The notes beneath the pieces were generated by a model, which was not told where the DNA came from, did not search any database, and was given only the letters and a program-made list of their open reading frames with translations. Below are positions 25,447 through 35,200 of a stretch of DNA of 40,403 bases, in pieces (the first letter of the stretch is position 1; the number at the start of each line of letters is the position of its first letter). Source of the DNA: Actinomadura rubrisoli (GTDB lineage: Bacteria; Actinomycetota; Actinomycetes; Streptosporangiales; Streptosporangiaceae); the NCBI RefSeq assembly GCF_004349215.1, contig NZ_SMKU01000044.1, forward strand, positions 1 to 40,403. The letters run 5' to 3'. The position numbers were made by a program, and so were the translations under genes.

Positions 25447-26913
25447 ATGCCCGTAGACCCGTCCACCGCCACCCTGCTCATCGATGGGGAGTGGCGAGCG
25501 GGGGCCTCCGCCTTCGAGGTGGTGGATCCGGCGACGCTGGAGGTCGTCGCGCGAGCCGCCGACGCCGGGCCGCAGGAGGCGCTCGCGGCCCTCGACGCCG
25601 CCTGCGCGGCCGCCCCCTCCTGGCGTGAGACGACCGCCGAGGACCGCGCCACCAGGCTGCGCGCCGCCGCGTCCCGGGTCCGCGCCCGGGCCGACGAGCT
25701 CGCGGCGCTGATGACCGGCGAGAACGGCAAGCCGCTCCACGAGGCCCGCGGCGAGATCATGGGCAGCGCCCGGATGCTCGACTGGGCCGCCGAGGAGGGC
25801 AGGCGGGCCGACGGCCGGGTGACGGCGCGCGCCGCCGGCGGCCCGGGGCTGGTGCTCCGCTCGCCGGTCGGCCCCGCGCTCGCGATCACCCCGTGGAACT
25901 TCCCGGCGAGCATGCTCGTCCGCAAGGTCGCGCTGGCCCTCGCGGCCGGCTGCCCGGTGATCGTCAAGCCCGCCGAGCAGACCCCGATGATCGGCACCGA
26001 GCTGGTGCGCCTGATCGCCGAGGCGGGCGAGCTGCCCCCGGGCGTGCTGCAGTCGATCACCACGACGCGCCCGGCGGAGGTGGTGGGCGCCCTGCTCGCC
26101 GACCCGCGCCTGCGCAAGGTGAGCTTCACCGGCTCGACCGACGTCGGCCTGAGCCTGATCCGCGCCACCGAAGGCCACCTGCGGCGCACCTCGCTGGAGC
26201 TGGGCGGGCACTCGCCGGCCATCGTGTTCGACGACGCCGACCTGCCGGCCGCGGCGGCGGCCGCCGCCGCCGCGAAGTTCGCCAACGCCGGGCAGAGCTG
26301 CATCGCGGTCAACCGGCTGTTCGTCCAGCGGGGGGTGTACGAGGCGTTCCTGCCGCTGCTGCTGGAGCGGGTCGCGGCCCTGCGGCCCGGGCACGGCGCC
26401 GACGAGGGCACGACGCTCGGCCCGCTGATCGACTTCGCCGGCCTGGACAAGGTCGAGCGGCACGTCGCCGACGCGGTCAAGCGCGGCGCCACCGTCGCGG
26501 CGGGCGGCCGCCGGTGGACCCCGCCGCCCGGCGAGGGCGCCCGGCCCGGCCTCACCGGCGCCTTCTACGAGCCGACCGTCCTGACCGGCGCGGACGACAG
26601 CATGCTGATCAGCTCGGAGGAGACGTTCGGGCCGGTGCTGCCGGTCTACCTCTTCGACGACGACGATGAGGCCATCGAGCGGGCCAACGCCACCGAGTAC
26701 GGGCTGGCGGCCTACGTCTTCGGCTCGGGGCTCGCCCGGGTGTGGCGGGCGGTGGACCGGCTGGAGTTCGGGATCGTCGCGGTGAACGACGCCGCCCCCG
26801 TCCGTCCGGAGCTGCCGTTCGGCGGGATGAAGAACAGCGGGCAGGAGCGCGAGGGCGGCAGCGAGGGCATCGACGCCTACCTGGAGACCAAGTCCGTTTC
26901 GATGAAGCTGTGA
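25447..26913 (+). CDS. NAD(P)+-dependent aldehyde dehydrogenase
   Basis: The 488-residue enzyme oxidises an aldehyde to the acid and resembles the succinate-semialdehyde dehydrogenase (GabD) branch. Motifs are the Asn of ITPWNFPAS, VKPAEQTPM, FTGSTDVG, the general base Glu near 251 in ELGGHSPAIVFDDADL, the nucleophile Cys285 in NAGQSCIAVNR, and EETFGPVLPVY. ATG 25447 has GAGGAGG eight bases upstream. As the first gene of the rightward operon, next to an aminotransferase and ahead of a phospho-lyase-type fusion, it probably removes the aldehyde those enzymes make. The exact aldehyde is unknown. Confidence 0.93.
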   Translation: MPVDPSTATLLIDGEWRAGASAFEVVDPATLEVVARAADAGPQEALAALDAACAAAPSWRETTAEDRATRLRAAASRVRARADELAALMTGENGKPLHEARGEIMGSARMLDWAAEEGRRADGRVTARAAGGPGLVLRSPVGPALAITPWNFPASMLVRKVALALAAGCPVIVKPAEQTPMIGTELVRLIAEAGELPPGVLQSITTTRPAEVVGALLADPRLRKVSFTGSTDVGLSLIRATEGHLRRTSLELGGHSPAIVFDDADLPAAAAAAAAAKFANAGQSCIAVNRLFVQRGVYEAFLPLLLERVAALRPGHGADEGTTLGPLIDFAGLDKVERHVADAVKRGATVAAGGRRWTPPPGEGARPGLTGAFYEPTVLTGADDSMLISSEETFGPVLPVYLFDDDDEAIERANATEYGLAAYVFGSGLARVWRAVDRLEFGIVAVNDAAPVRPELPFGGMKNSGQEREGGSEGIDAYLETKSVSMKL

Positions 26914-26923
26914 GGACGGTGTC

Positions 26924-28240
26924 ATGACGACGGGACAGCAGACCACCCCGGCCCGGTCCGAGGCCGGCCGCGCGCGGGAGCTCGCCGAGCTGGACGCCCG
27001 CACGCTGGTCCATCCGCACAGCGTGATCGGCGCGCCGGCCGAGCCCCTGGTCCTCGACCGGGGCGAGGGCGCGATCGTGTGGGACGTCGAAGGCCGCTCC
27101 TACATCGACGGCACCTGCGGGCTGTGGCAGTGCCCGGTGGGCCACGGCCGCCGGGAGCTGGCCGACGCCGCCGCCGAGCAGATCGCCAAGCTGGAGTTCT
27201 ACTCCTCCTTCGGCGACTACTCCAACGAGCCGTCGATCCGGCTGGCCGAGCGCCTGCTGGAGCTGGCGCCCGCCGGGATGCGGCGGGTCTTCTTCACCAG
27301 CGGCGGGTCCGAGGGCACCGAGACGGCGATCAAGCTGGCCCGGCTGGCGCACCACCACGCCGGCCGCCCCGAGCGGGTCGTCGTGCTCGCCCGCACGGGC
27401 GGCTACCACGGCATGGGCGGCGGCTCGCTGGCCGCGACGGGGATCGACCGGCTGCGCGCCGGGTACGGGCCCCTCGTCCCAGGCATCGAGTTCCTCGGCA
27501 AGCCGCACGCCCTGTCCGGCGACGCGGTGGCGGCCGACCGGCTGATCGCCGAGCTGGAGCAGCGCATCGAGGAGATCGGGCCGGAGCGGATCGCCGCGTT
27601 CATCGGCGAGCCGGTGCTCGGCGTCGGCGGCATGGTGCCGCCCCCGGACGGCTACTGGCCGCGGGTGCGGGAGGTGCTGCGCCGCCACGGCATCCTGCTG
27701 ATCGCCGACGAGATCGTCACCGCGTTCGGCCGGACCGGCCACTGGTTCGCCAGCGAGCGCTACGGCATCGAGCCGGACATCATCGTCACTGCTAAGGGCC
27801 TGTCCAGCGGGTATATCCCCATGGGAGCCGTGCTGATCGGTGAGCGGGTGCTCGAACTGGCCGAGGGCGCCTCGTTCCTGCACGGGTTCACCTACAACGG
27901 CCACCCGGTGGGCGCCGCCGTGGCGCTCGCCAACATCGAGATCCTGCGGCGCGAGGGGCTTCTGGAGCGGGCCGACCGGCTCGGCCGGCGGCTGCTGGAC
28001 GCGCTGCGCCCGCTGGAGAGACTGGACCACGTCCTCGAAGTGCGCGGCGTCGGGCTGATGCTCGGCGTGGAGTTCACCGGGGGAGACACCTCCGGGGTCC
28101 AGGCAGGAGCGCGGGCGGCGGGCGTCATCGTCCGGGCGTCCGGCACCAGCATCGTCCTGTCCCCTCCTCTGGTGATCACGGAGGAGCAGGTGGACACGCT
28201 CGCGAGGGTGCTGACCGAACAGGTCGAGGCCGCCCGATAA
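26924..28240 (+). CDS. Class III PLP-dependent aminotransferase (omega-amine or diamine type)
   Basis: The 438-residue enzyme uses PLP bound to Lys291 (VTAKGLSSGYIPMGAV). Other class III marks are VWDVEGRSYIDGTCGLW, FFTSGGSEGTETAIKLAR, GGYHGMGGGSLAATG, and the cofactor Asp in LLIADEIVTAFGRTG. It is of the type that moves the terminal amino group of an amine, diamine or omega-amino acid to pyruvate or a keto acid and leaves an aldehyde, which suits the dehydrogenase 10 bp upstream. A patch of less GC-biased codons occurs near 27790-27830. A small hairpin (CCGGC/GCCGG, 28244-28256) follows the stop. Confidence 0.92.
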   Translation: MTTGQQTTPARSEAGRARELAELDARTLVHPHSVIGAPAEPLVLDRGEGAIVWDVEGRSYIDGTCGLWQCPVGHGRRELADAAAEQIAKLEFYSSFGDYSNEPSIRLAERLLELAPAGMRRVFFTSGGSEGTETAIKLARLAHHHAGRPERVVVLARTGGYHGMGGGSLAATGIDRLRAGYGPLVPGIEFLGKPHALSGDAVAADRLIAELEQRIEEIGPERIAAFIGEPVLGVGGMVPPPDGYWPRVREVLRRHGILLIADEIVTAFGRTGHWFASERYGIEPDIIVTAKGLSSGYIPMGAVLIGERVLELAEGASFLHGFTYNGHPVGAAVALANIEILRREGLLERADRLGRRLLDALRPLERLDHVLEVRGVGLMLGVEFTGGDTSGVQAGARAAGVIVRASGTSIVLSPPLVITEEQVDTLARVLTEQVEAAR

Positions 28241-28303
28241 CACCCGGCAACGCCGGAATCCCACCCCATGCACGACTTGTACGCACCCCACCCGGAGGAC
28301 ACC

Positions 28304-29353
28304 GTGCGTCTCAACACAGGCACCAAGACCAGGGCGGCGGCCGCCTGTCTTGCCGTGACCGCGGCCGCGGCCTGCGGCATCGGCAATCCGGAGAGCACCA
28401 GCGGCACGCTGACCTTCGTGTCGACCGGGAGCCCCTTCCAGGACTACCAGAAGAAGGCGTGGCAGGATCCCTTCACCGCCGAGACCAAGGTGAAGATCCG
28501 CAACGACGGCCCCGTCGACGAGGCGCGGCTGCGGACGATGGTCGAGGCGAAGAAGGTGAGCTGGGACGTCGTCGACACCAGCGCCGCGGCCGCCGAGCAG
28601 TACTGCGGCAAGTACGTCGAGAAGCTCGACTTCTCCATCATCGACAAGAACGCGTTCCCGAAGGGGACCGTCGGCGAGTGCGGCGTTCCCGCGTACTTCT
28701 ACAGCCTGATCTTCATGTTCGACAAGAAGAAGTACACCGGGAACCAGCCGACCACGATCACGGACTTCTTCGACGTCAAGAAGTTCCCCGGACGGCGGAT
28801 CGTGCCGCCGGAGATCGCGGTGGGGCTGCTGGAGGCCGCGCTGCTGGCCGACGGCGTCCCCCGGGACAAGCTCTACCCGCTGGACCTGGACCGCGCCTTC
28901 CGCAAGCTGGAGCCGATCAAGAAGGTCACCACGTTCGCCAAGACCTACGGGCAGATGCAGCAGATGCTGGTCGACCGGCAGGTGGACATGGGGCTGGTGC
29001 TGTCGGCCCGCGCCTACCAGGCGCTCAAGGCGGGGGCGCCGTTCGAGCCCGTCTGGGACAAGACGGTCGTCAACTGGGACGACCTCGTGGTGCCCAAGGG
29101 CGCTCCGAACAAGGAGGAGGCGATGAAGTTCATCGCGTTCGCCTCCAAGGACAAGCCGTCGGCCAAGCTGGCGGAACTGGCGTCGGTCCAGCCGATCAAC
29201 GAGAACATCACGCCGAACTACGACCCGTTCCAGCAGCGGATCAACCCCTACACGCCCGAGCGCCGGGGCTCCATCGTGCGGTCCGACTCCGCCTGGTGGG
29301 GCAAGAACTTCGACGAGGTCACCAAGCGCTACACCGCTTGGCTCGCCGGGTGA
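28304..29353 (+). CDS. ABC importer substrate-binding lipoprotein, spermidine/putrescine type
   Basis: The 349-residue lipoprotein captures the solute outside the membrane. From GTG 28304 the N-terminus is MRLNTGTKTRAAAACLAV, then TAAAAC, with the lipid-bearing Cys24 directly after the hydrophobic stretch. An earlier ATG at 28268 would put charged residues before the signal, while GGAGG (28294-28298) is well placed for the GTG. The body, with WDVVDTSAAAAEQYC, FYSLIFMFDKKKY, DFFDVKKFPGRR and NKEEAMKFIAFAS, is of the PotD/PotF class. Two permeases and a PotA-like ATPase follow directly. The ligand is probably a small amine or amino alcohol, an inference from the neighbouring enzymes. Confidence 0.9.
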   Translation: MRLNTGTKTRAAAACLAVTAAAACGIGNPESTSGTLTFVSTGSPFQDYQKKAWQDPFTAETKVKIRNDGPVDEARLRTMVEAKKVSWDVVDTSAAAAEQYCGKYVEKLDFSIIDKNAFPKGTVGECGVPAYFYSLIFMFDKKKYTGNQPTTITDFFDVKKFPGRRIVPPEIAVGLLEAALLADGVPRDKLYPLDLDRAFRKLEPIKKVTTFAKTYGQMQQMLVDRQVDMGLVLSARAYQALKAGAPFEPVWDKTVVNWDDLVVPKGAPNKEEAMKFIAFASKDKPSAKLAELASVQPINENITPNYDPFQQRINPYTPERRGSIVRSDSAWWGKNFDEVTKRYTAWLAG

Positions 29354-29360
29354 GGCGACG

Positions 29361-30257
29361 ATGACGACCACGACGACCACGGCGGCGAGGCCGGCGGCGG
29401 CGCCTGAGGGGGTCGCGGCGCAGCGCCCCCGGCGCCGCGCGGCCTGGCTCATCCTGCCGGCGGCCGCGCTGCTGATGGTGTTCTTCTTCTACCCGATCGC
29501 CACGATCGTGTGGCGCAGCTTCACCGACCCCGATGTGGGCCTGGGCAACTACACCGCGATGCTGCACGACGGCGTCTCGGTCAAGGTGCTCGTGCGGACG
29601 CTCGTCACGGCGCTGATCGTGGCCGTCTCCACGCTGGTGATCGCCTACCCGTACGCCTACGCGATGACGCGGGTCGGCCCGCGGGCCCGGGGCGTGCTGA
29701 CGGTGATCGTCCTGCTGCCGTTCTGGACGTCGCTGATGGCCCGCAACTTCGCCTGGTACATGCTGGAGCGGCGCGGCGGGCCGATCGAGCGGATCCTCGG
29801 CGCGATCGGCTTCGACGGCGTCGTGCTGCTCGGCACGGTAGGCGGCGTGGCGCTGGCGATGGTGCAGGTCATGCTGCCCTTCATGGTGCTGCCGCTGTAC
29901 GGCGGCATGGAGGGGATCGACCGGCGCCTGCTGGACGCGGCCGGCAGTCTCGGCGCGCCCCGGTGGCGGGCGTTCGCGCGGGTGTACCTGCCGCTGTCGG
30001 TGCCGGGCGTGCTCTCCGGCTTCTCGCTGGTGTTCATCATGACGCTCGGCTTCTACATCACCCCGGCGCTGCTGGGCTCGCCGCAGCAGTCGCTGGTCTC
30101 GCAGGTGATCGGCGAGCGGGTCAGCAAGCTGCTGGACTTCGGCGGCGGCGGCGCGCTGGGCACGGTGCTGCTGGCGACGACGCTGCTGGTGCTGTTCGCG
30201 GTCTCCCGGTTCGCCGGGCCGGCCAGGGCCCTCGGAAAGGCGGTGGGGAATGACTGA
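29361..30257 (+). CDS. ABC importer permease, PotB type
   Basis: The 298-residue inner-membrane protein has about six spans, starting with AAWLILPAAALLMVFFFYPI and including the PYAYAMTRVG region. The cytoplasmic coupling (EAA) loop reads LLDAAGSLGAPRWRAFARVY, the site where the ATPase docks. The first 30 residues are a Thr/Ala/Pro/Arg-rich cytoplasmic lead. It starts 7 bp after the binding-protein stop and overlaps the next permease by 8 bp, so it forms a heterodimeric pore with it. Confidence 0.92.
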   Translation: MTTTTTTAARPAAAPEGVAAQRPRRRAAWLILPAAALLMVFFFYPIATIVWRSFTDPDVGLGNYTAMLHDGVSVKVLVRTLVTALIVAVSTLVIAYPYAYAMTRVGPRARGVLTVIVLLPFWTSLMARNFAWYMLERRGGPIERILGAIGFDGVVLLGTVGGVALAMVQVMLPFMVLPLYGGMEGIDRRLLDAAGSLGAPRWRAFARVYLPLSVPGVLSGFSLVFIMTLGFYITPALLGSPQQSLVSQVIGERVSKLLDFGGGGALGTVLLATTLLVLFAVSRFAGPARALGKAVGND

Positions 30258-31071
30258 GATGACGGCGGGCCGCGCGAAGGGCAGCGCCGAGGGCGGCCTC
30301 GGCTGGGGCCTGAAGACGGCCGTCGCGCTGACCGCGCTGCTGCTGATCACCCCGACGGTGGTGGTGATCCCGATGAGCTTCTCGGGCGCCGACACCTTCA
30401 AGTTCCCGCCCGAGTCGTGGTCGCTGCGCTGGTACAGGTCGTTCTTCGGCTCGGAGAAGTGGATGTACGCGCTGCTCACCTCGGTGCAGATCGGGCTGCT
30501 GGTGGCGCTCACGGCGACCGTGCTCGGCGTCGCGGTCGCGCTCGGCCTCACCCGGTCCCGGTTCCGCGGCATCGGCATCGTCCGGTCGATGCTGATGGCC
30601 CCGATGATCATGCCGGGGATCGTGGTCGCGGTGGCGATCTACGGGGTGTTCCTGCGCTGGCAGCTCAACGGGACGGCCATCGGGTTCGTGCTGGCCCACA
30701 CCGTGCTGGCGCTGCCGTTCGTCGTGACGGCCGTGTCGACCAGCCTGGCCGGCTACGACCGCACGATGGACGTCGCCGCCGCCACCCTCGGCGCCACCCC
30801 CTGGACGACCTTCTTCCGCATCACCGTGCCGCTGGTGGCGCCGGGCGTGCTGTCCGGCTTCGCCTTCGCGTTCGTCACCTCGCTGGACGAGGTGGTCGTC
30901 GCGCTGTTCCTGCAGACACCCGACATCCAGACCCTGCCGGTGCAGATGTACAACTCGATCACCCTGGAGATCGATCCCACCATCGCTGCGGCGTCGAGCC
31001 TGATGGTGGTCGTCACCACCCTCATCCTGCTCGTCCCGCAGTTCGTTCGCCGCGAGCGGAGGACACGATGA
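30250..31071 (+). CDS. ABC importer permease, PotC type
   Basis: The 273-residue inner-membrane protein has six predicted spans (for example VALTALLLITPTVVVIPMSF and IGLLVALTATVLGVAVALGL). The EAA loop is DVAAATLGATPWTTFFRI. The segment MSFSGADTFKFPPESWSLRWY is typical of PotC/YdcV-like permeases of the polyamine/opine/phosphonate family. Its stop overlaps the ATPase ATG by 4 bp (ATGA). Confidence 0.92.
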   Translation: MTEMTAGRAKGSAEGGLGWGLKTAVALTALLLITPTVVVIPMSFSGADTFKFPPESWSLRWYRSFFGSEKWMYALLTSVQIGLLVALTATVLGVAVALGLTRSRFRGIGIVRSMLMAPMIMPGIVVAVAIYGVFLRWQLNGTAIGFVLAHTVLALPFVVTAVSTSLAGYDRTMDVAAATLGATPWTTFFRITVPLVAPGVLSGFAFAFVTSLDEVVVALFLQTPDIQTLPVQMYNSITLEIDPTIAAASSLMVVVTTLILLVPQFVRRERRTR

Positions 31072-32225
31072 GCACGACCAGCAACGACAGCAGCCGCGGA
31101 ATCCGCATCAAGGGGGTCTCCAAGGTCTATTCGGGAACGGCGCGTCCCGCCGTGGACGATGTGTCCCTCGACATCGCCGACGGCGAGTTCATGACCCTGC
31201 TCGGCCCGTCCGGATCGGGGAAGACGACGATCCTGTCGATGCTCGCCGGGTTCGTGTCGGTGTCGGCCGGGTCCATCGAGATCGACGGCCGCGAGGTGTC
31301 CCGGCTGAAGCCGCACAAGCGCGACCTGGGCGTGGTGTTCCAGCAGTACGCCCTGTTCCCGCACATGAGCGTGGCCAGGAACGTGGCGTTCCCGCTCCAG
31401 CAGCGCAAGATGTCCAAGCCCGACATCGCCGCCAAGGTCGCCGAGACGCTGGAGCTCGTCCACCTGGGCGACTACGCCGACCGGCTGCCCGGCCAGCTGT
31501 CCGGCGGGCAGCAGCAGCGCGTGGCCCTGGCCCGCGCCGTGGTGTACGAGCCGCGGGCGCTGCTGATGGACGAGCCGCTCGGGGCGCTGGACCGCAAGCT
31601 GCGCGACCAGCTCCAGCGCGAGATCGCCAGGATGCACCGCGAGCTCGGCATGACCTTCATCTTCGTCACCCACGACCAGCACGAGGCCCTCACCCTCTCC
31701 GACCGCATCGCGGTGTTCAACGAGGGCCGGATCGAGCAGGTCGGCGCCCCGGCCGAGCTGTACGAGCGGCCGGAGACGCTGTTCGTCGCGCAGTTCCTCG
31801 GCGAGTCGAACTGCTTCCGCGGGACGGTCGACCGGGCCGCGGGCGTCCTGCGGTGCGGCGCCCACGGGCTGCGGGCGCCGGAGCTGGACCCGCGGCTCGA
31901 CCGGGCCGAGATGGTCGCGGTCGTCCGGCCCGAGCGCCTGGCGCTGCACGTCGACGCGGCGGAGGTCGCCTCCGGGCACAACCACATCGGCGCGACCGTC
32001 ACCGAGATCGTGTACGTCGGCGACCGCCACCAGGTGGGGCTGCGCTTCGACGACGGCAGCACCGGCACGGCGACCCACGCGGTGGGCTCGCCGCTGCCCG
32101 CGATGCCGGGGGAGGGCGTCATCGTGAGCTGGGACCCGCTGCACCAGGCGGTCGTCCCGGCCCAGGACGGCGGCCGGGACCCGGCCCCGCACGTCGCGGC
32201 GGCGGAGGTCACCGCGGACGCGTGA
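31068..32225 (+). CDS. ABC importer ATP-binding protein, PotA type
   Basis: The 385-residue cytoplasmic ATPase powers the importer. Walker A GPSGSGKT is at 46-53, the Q-loop at VFQQYALFPHM, signature LSGGQ at 144-148, Walker B ALLMDEP near 164-170, and the switch His202 in FVTHDQHEAL. Residues about 290-360 form a TOBE-like regulatory domain (AVVRPERLALHV, GATVTEIVYVGDRHQVGLRF). Its stop begins a run of 14-bp repeats that lead into the next gene. Confidence 0.95.
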   Translation: MSTTSNDSSRGIRIKGVSKVYSGTARPAVDDVSLDIADGEFMTLLGPSGSGKTTILSMLAGFVSVSAGSIEIDGREVSRLKPHKRDLGVVFQQYALFPHMSVARNVAFPLQQRKMSKPDIAAKVAETLELVHLGDYADRLPGQLSGGQQQRVALARAVVYEPRALLMDEPLGALDRKLRDQLQREIARMHRELGMTFIFVTHDQHEALTLSDRIAVFNEGRIEQVGAPAELYERPETLFVAQFLGESNCFRGTVDRAAGVLRCGAHGLRAPELDPRLDRAEMVAVVRPERLALHVDAAEVASGHNHIGATVTEIVYVGDRHQVGLRFDDGSTGTATHAVGSPLPAMPGEGVIVSWDPLHQAVVPAQDGGRDPAPHVAAAEVTADA

Positions 32226-32269
32226 ACCCGAAGGCATGAACCGAAGAGCATGAACGCAGGCGCATGAAC
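32220..32269 (+). repeat. 14-bp tandem repeats forming a chain of five-codon ORFs
   Basis: GCATGAAC occurs at 32234, 32248 and 32262, and GCGTGAAC at 32220: four copies with an exact 14-bp step. The step produces two tiny frames: ATG at 32236 reading MNRRA then TGA, and ATG at 32250 reading MNAGA then TGA. Each overlaps the next start as ATGA, ending at ATG 32264 of the fusion gene. The ATPase stop itself lies in the first copy. Ribosomes could thus pass by re-initiation from the ATPase to the fusion gene, or the extra starts could lower its expression. Confidence 0.8.
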
Positions 32270-35200
32270 CATGACATCCGAAGCCCGCTCACGCCCCCGG
32301 CGATGGGAGACCAGTCCGTGCCACCGCACACCGACGACCGCACCGTGACCGAGGACGGCGGCGCGGCCGACGCGCGCTTCGAGCGCATCACCGCCGGCGT
32401 TCCCGAGGTGACCGACGCGTTCATGCGGGACGTCCTGCGCGACGTCTACGGCCTCGGCGCCGCCGCGCTCCGGCCGCTCGCCGGGGAGACCGACCGCAAC
32501 ACCCATGTCGTGGACGACGCCGGCGCCGAGTACGTCCTGAAGATCACCACCGTGGCCGAGCGGCGGGCCGCCGAGTTCCAGGCGGCGCTGCTCGGGCATC
32601 TGGCGGACCGGCGGCTGGGCTTCGCGGTCCCGCGGGTCGTCCGGAGCCGGTCGGGCGAGGCGGCCACGGTCGTGGACGGCCTGCTGGTGCGGCTGCTGAC
32701 CTGGGTGCCGGGCACGCCGCTGGCCGAGGCGCCGCGCAGGTCGCCCGAGCTGCTCGCCGACGTCGGCGCGGCCGCCGGGCGGCTGGCCGAGGCCATGGCG
32801 ACGTTCGCGCACCCCGAGCCGCCCGACCCGCACTACTGGGAGTTCGCGCACTCGGGCGCGGCGCTGGCCGGGTCGGTCCCGCATGTCCGCGACCCGGACC
32901 TGCGGGCGGCGCTCGGCCGGATCCAGGCGCGCCACCTGCCCGTGCTGGACGAGCGCCTCGGCGGGCTGCCGGTGGCGGTCGTCCACCACGACCTCAATGC
33001 GTTCAACGTGCTGACCGGCCGGGACGGCCCGTGGCGCCGGGTGTCCGGTGTGATCGACTTCGGGGACGCGGCGGCCGCCCCGCGGATCGCCGACCTCGCG
33101 GTGCTGGCCTCCAGCGCGATGCGCGGCGCGGACCGCCCGCTAGGGGTGGCGGCGGCACTCACCGCCGCCTACCACGGCGCCCGCCCGCTCGGCGAGGACG
33201 AGATCGACCTGCTGTTCCCGCTGATCGCCGTGCGATCGGCGTTGGTCGCGGCGACCACCGCCCGGCTCGACGCCGGGCGGCGGCACGGCGACCCCCGGCA
33301 CCGGTCGGCCGCCGCCGCCGACCTCGTCCGCCTGCTGAGCGGGATCCCGGCCGAGGTGGGCACCGCCGCCCTCCGGCGGGCGTGCGGGCTGCCCGCGCAC
33401 CCCGCCACCGCGCCCGCCGCGGCGTGGCTGGCCGGCGGCGCCGCGTCCGCGACGGCGCCGGTCGAGGGGCCGCTCGGCGCGGTCGACCTCGGCGTGACCG
33501 GCGAGTGCTTCGACGGCGCCGACCCGCGCGAGCCGGACTCGCTGCGCGCCGCCGCCCGCGCGGGCATCCTCGCGCACCGTCCCGGCGTGCCGGTGGCCCG
33601 CTACGGCGAGCCGAGGTTCCTCGCGCCCCGCAAGCGCGGCGAGGGCGGCGGCGACATCGAACTCGGGCTCGACGTCTTCGCCCCGGCGGGCACCCCCGTC
33701 CGCGCGCCGCTGGCCGGACGCGTGGACGGCGCCGGCGTCGCGGGCACCGACCTGGTGCTGTGGCACGAACCGTCCGACGGCGTGCGGTTCGGGACGCTCT
33801 ACACCGGGCTGTCCACCGACCTGGCCCCCGGCGAGGAGGTGACCGCGGGCGCCCCGATCGGCCGCGTCTCGTCCGACACCGGCGACGGGCTGCCGCCGCG
33901 CGTCCGGATCCAGGCGACGGCCGTGCCGGTCGCGGCGTGGACGGCCGTGCCGCACCGGGCGCCCGACCACGAGCGCGAGATGTGGCGGGAGCTGTTCCCC
34001 GACCCGACCCCGCTGCTCGGCGAGCAGGACGCGGTCACCGCCTGGACGCCCACCGCCGACCGGGCGCTGCGCGGCAGGCACGAGCACCTGCCCGAGAGCC
34101 ACCCGACCTACTTCAGCCGCCCGATCGCCATGGTCCGCGCGCGCGACTGCCGGTTCTACGACGAGCGCGGCCGGTCCTACCTCGACGCGCTGAACAACGT
34201 CACCCTGGTCGGGCACAGCCACCCCCGGCTGGTCGAGGTGGCGAACCGGCAGCTCGGCAGGCTGAACACCAACACCAGGTTCGTCTACGACGTGCTGTCG
34301 GAGTACGCCGAGCGGCTCACCGCGACGCTGCCGGACGGCCTGGACGTCGTGTACTTCGTCAACTCCGGCAGCGAGGCCAACGACCTGGCGCTGCGCATGT
34401 CCCGCTACCTCACCAAGCGGGAGGACGTCGTCATCATCGACGACGCCTACCACGGGTACACCTCGGTCGTCGCGGACGTGAGCCCGTCCCGCTACCGGCA
34501 CTACGGCAAGCCCGACACCACCCACCCCACGCCCGTGCCGGACCGCTACCGGGGCCTGTACGGGTACGACGACCCGGACGCGGGCGCCCGGTACGCGGGC
34601 CACGTGATCGAGACCTTCGACCGGCTCGCCGCCGAGGGCCGTCCGCCGGCGGCGTACCTGTTCGAGGCGCTGCTGGCGGGCGGCGGGCAGGTGGTCCTGC
34701 CGCCCGGCTACCTCGCGCCGGTCTTCGCGGCGGCGTCGCGGCACGGGGCGCTGACGATCGCCGACGAGGTGCAGGTCGGGTTCGGCCGGCTCGGCGAGGC
34801 GTTCTGGGGGTTCCAGACGCAGGGCGCGGACATCGTCCCGGACTTCGTGACGATGGGCAAGGCCATCGGCAACGGGTTCCCGATGGCGGCGATGGTCACC
34901 ACGCGGGAGATCTCGCGGGCGTTCGACCCGGCCGGGCGGTTCTTCTCCACCTACGGCGGCAACCCGGTCGCCTGCGCGGTGGGACTGGAGCTGCTGAACA
35001 TCGTGGAGGACGAGGGGCTCCAGCACAACGCGCTGGTGACCGGGGAGTACCTGCGGGAGCGGCTGGCGGCGCTCGCGGACCGGCACGAGCTGATCGGCGA
35101 CGTGCGCGGCCAGGGCTTCTACAGCGGTGTCGAGTTCGTCCGCGACCGCGAGACCAAGGAGCCGGCCTCGGAGGAGACGCTGATCATCTGCGAGCGGCTC

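Noticed and set aside
33640..33950. Active M23 peptidase inside the fusion protein
   Set aside because: The zinc-binding histidines are replaced by Glu, Gly and Arg, so peptidase activity is not expected.
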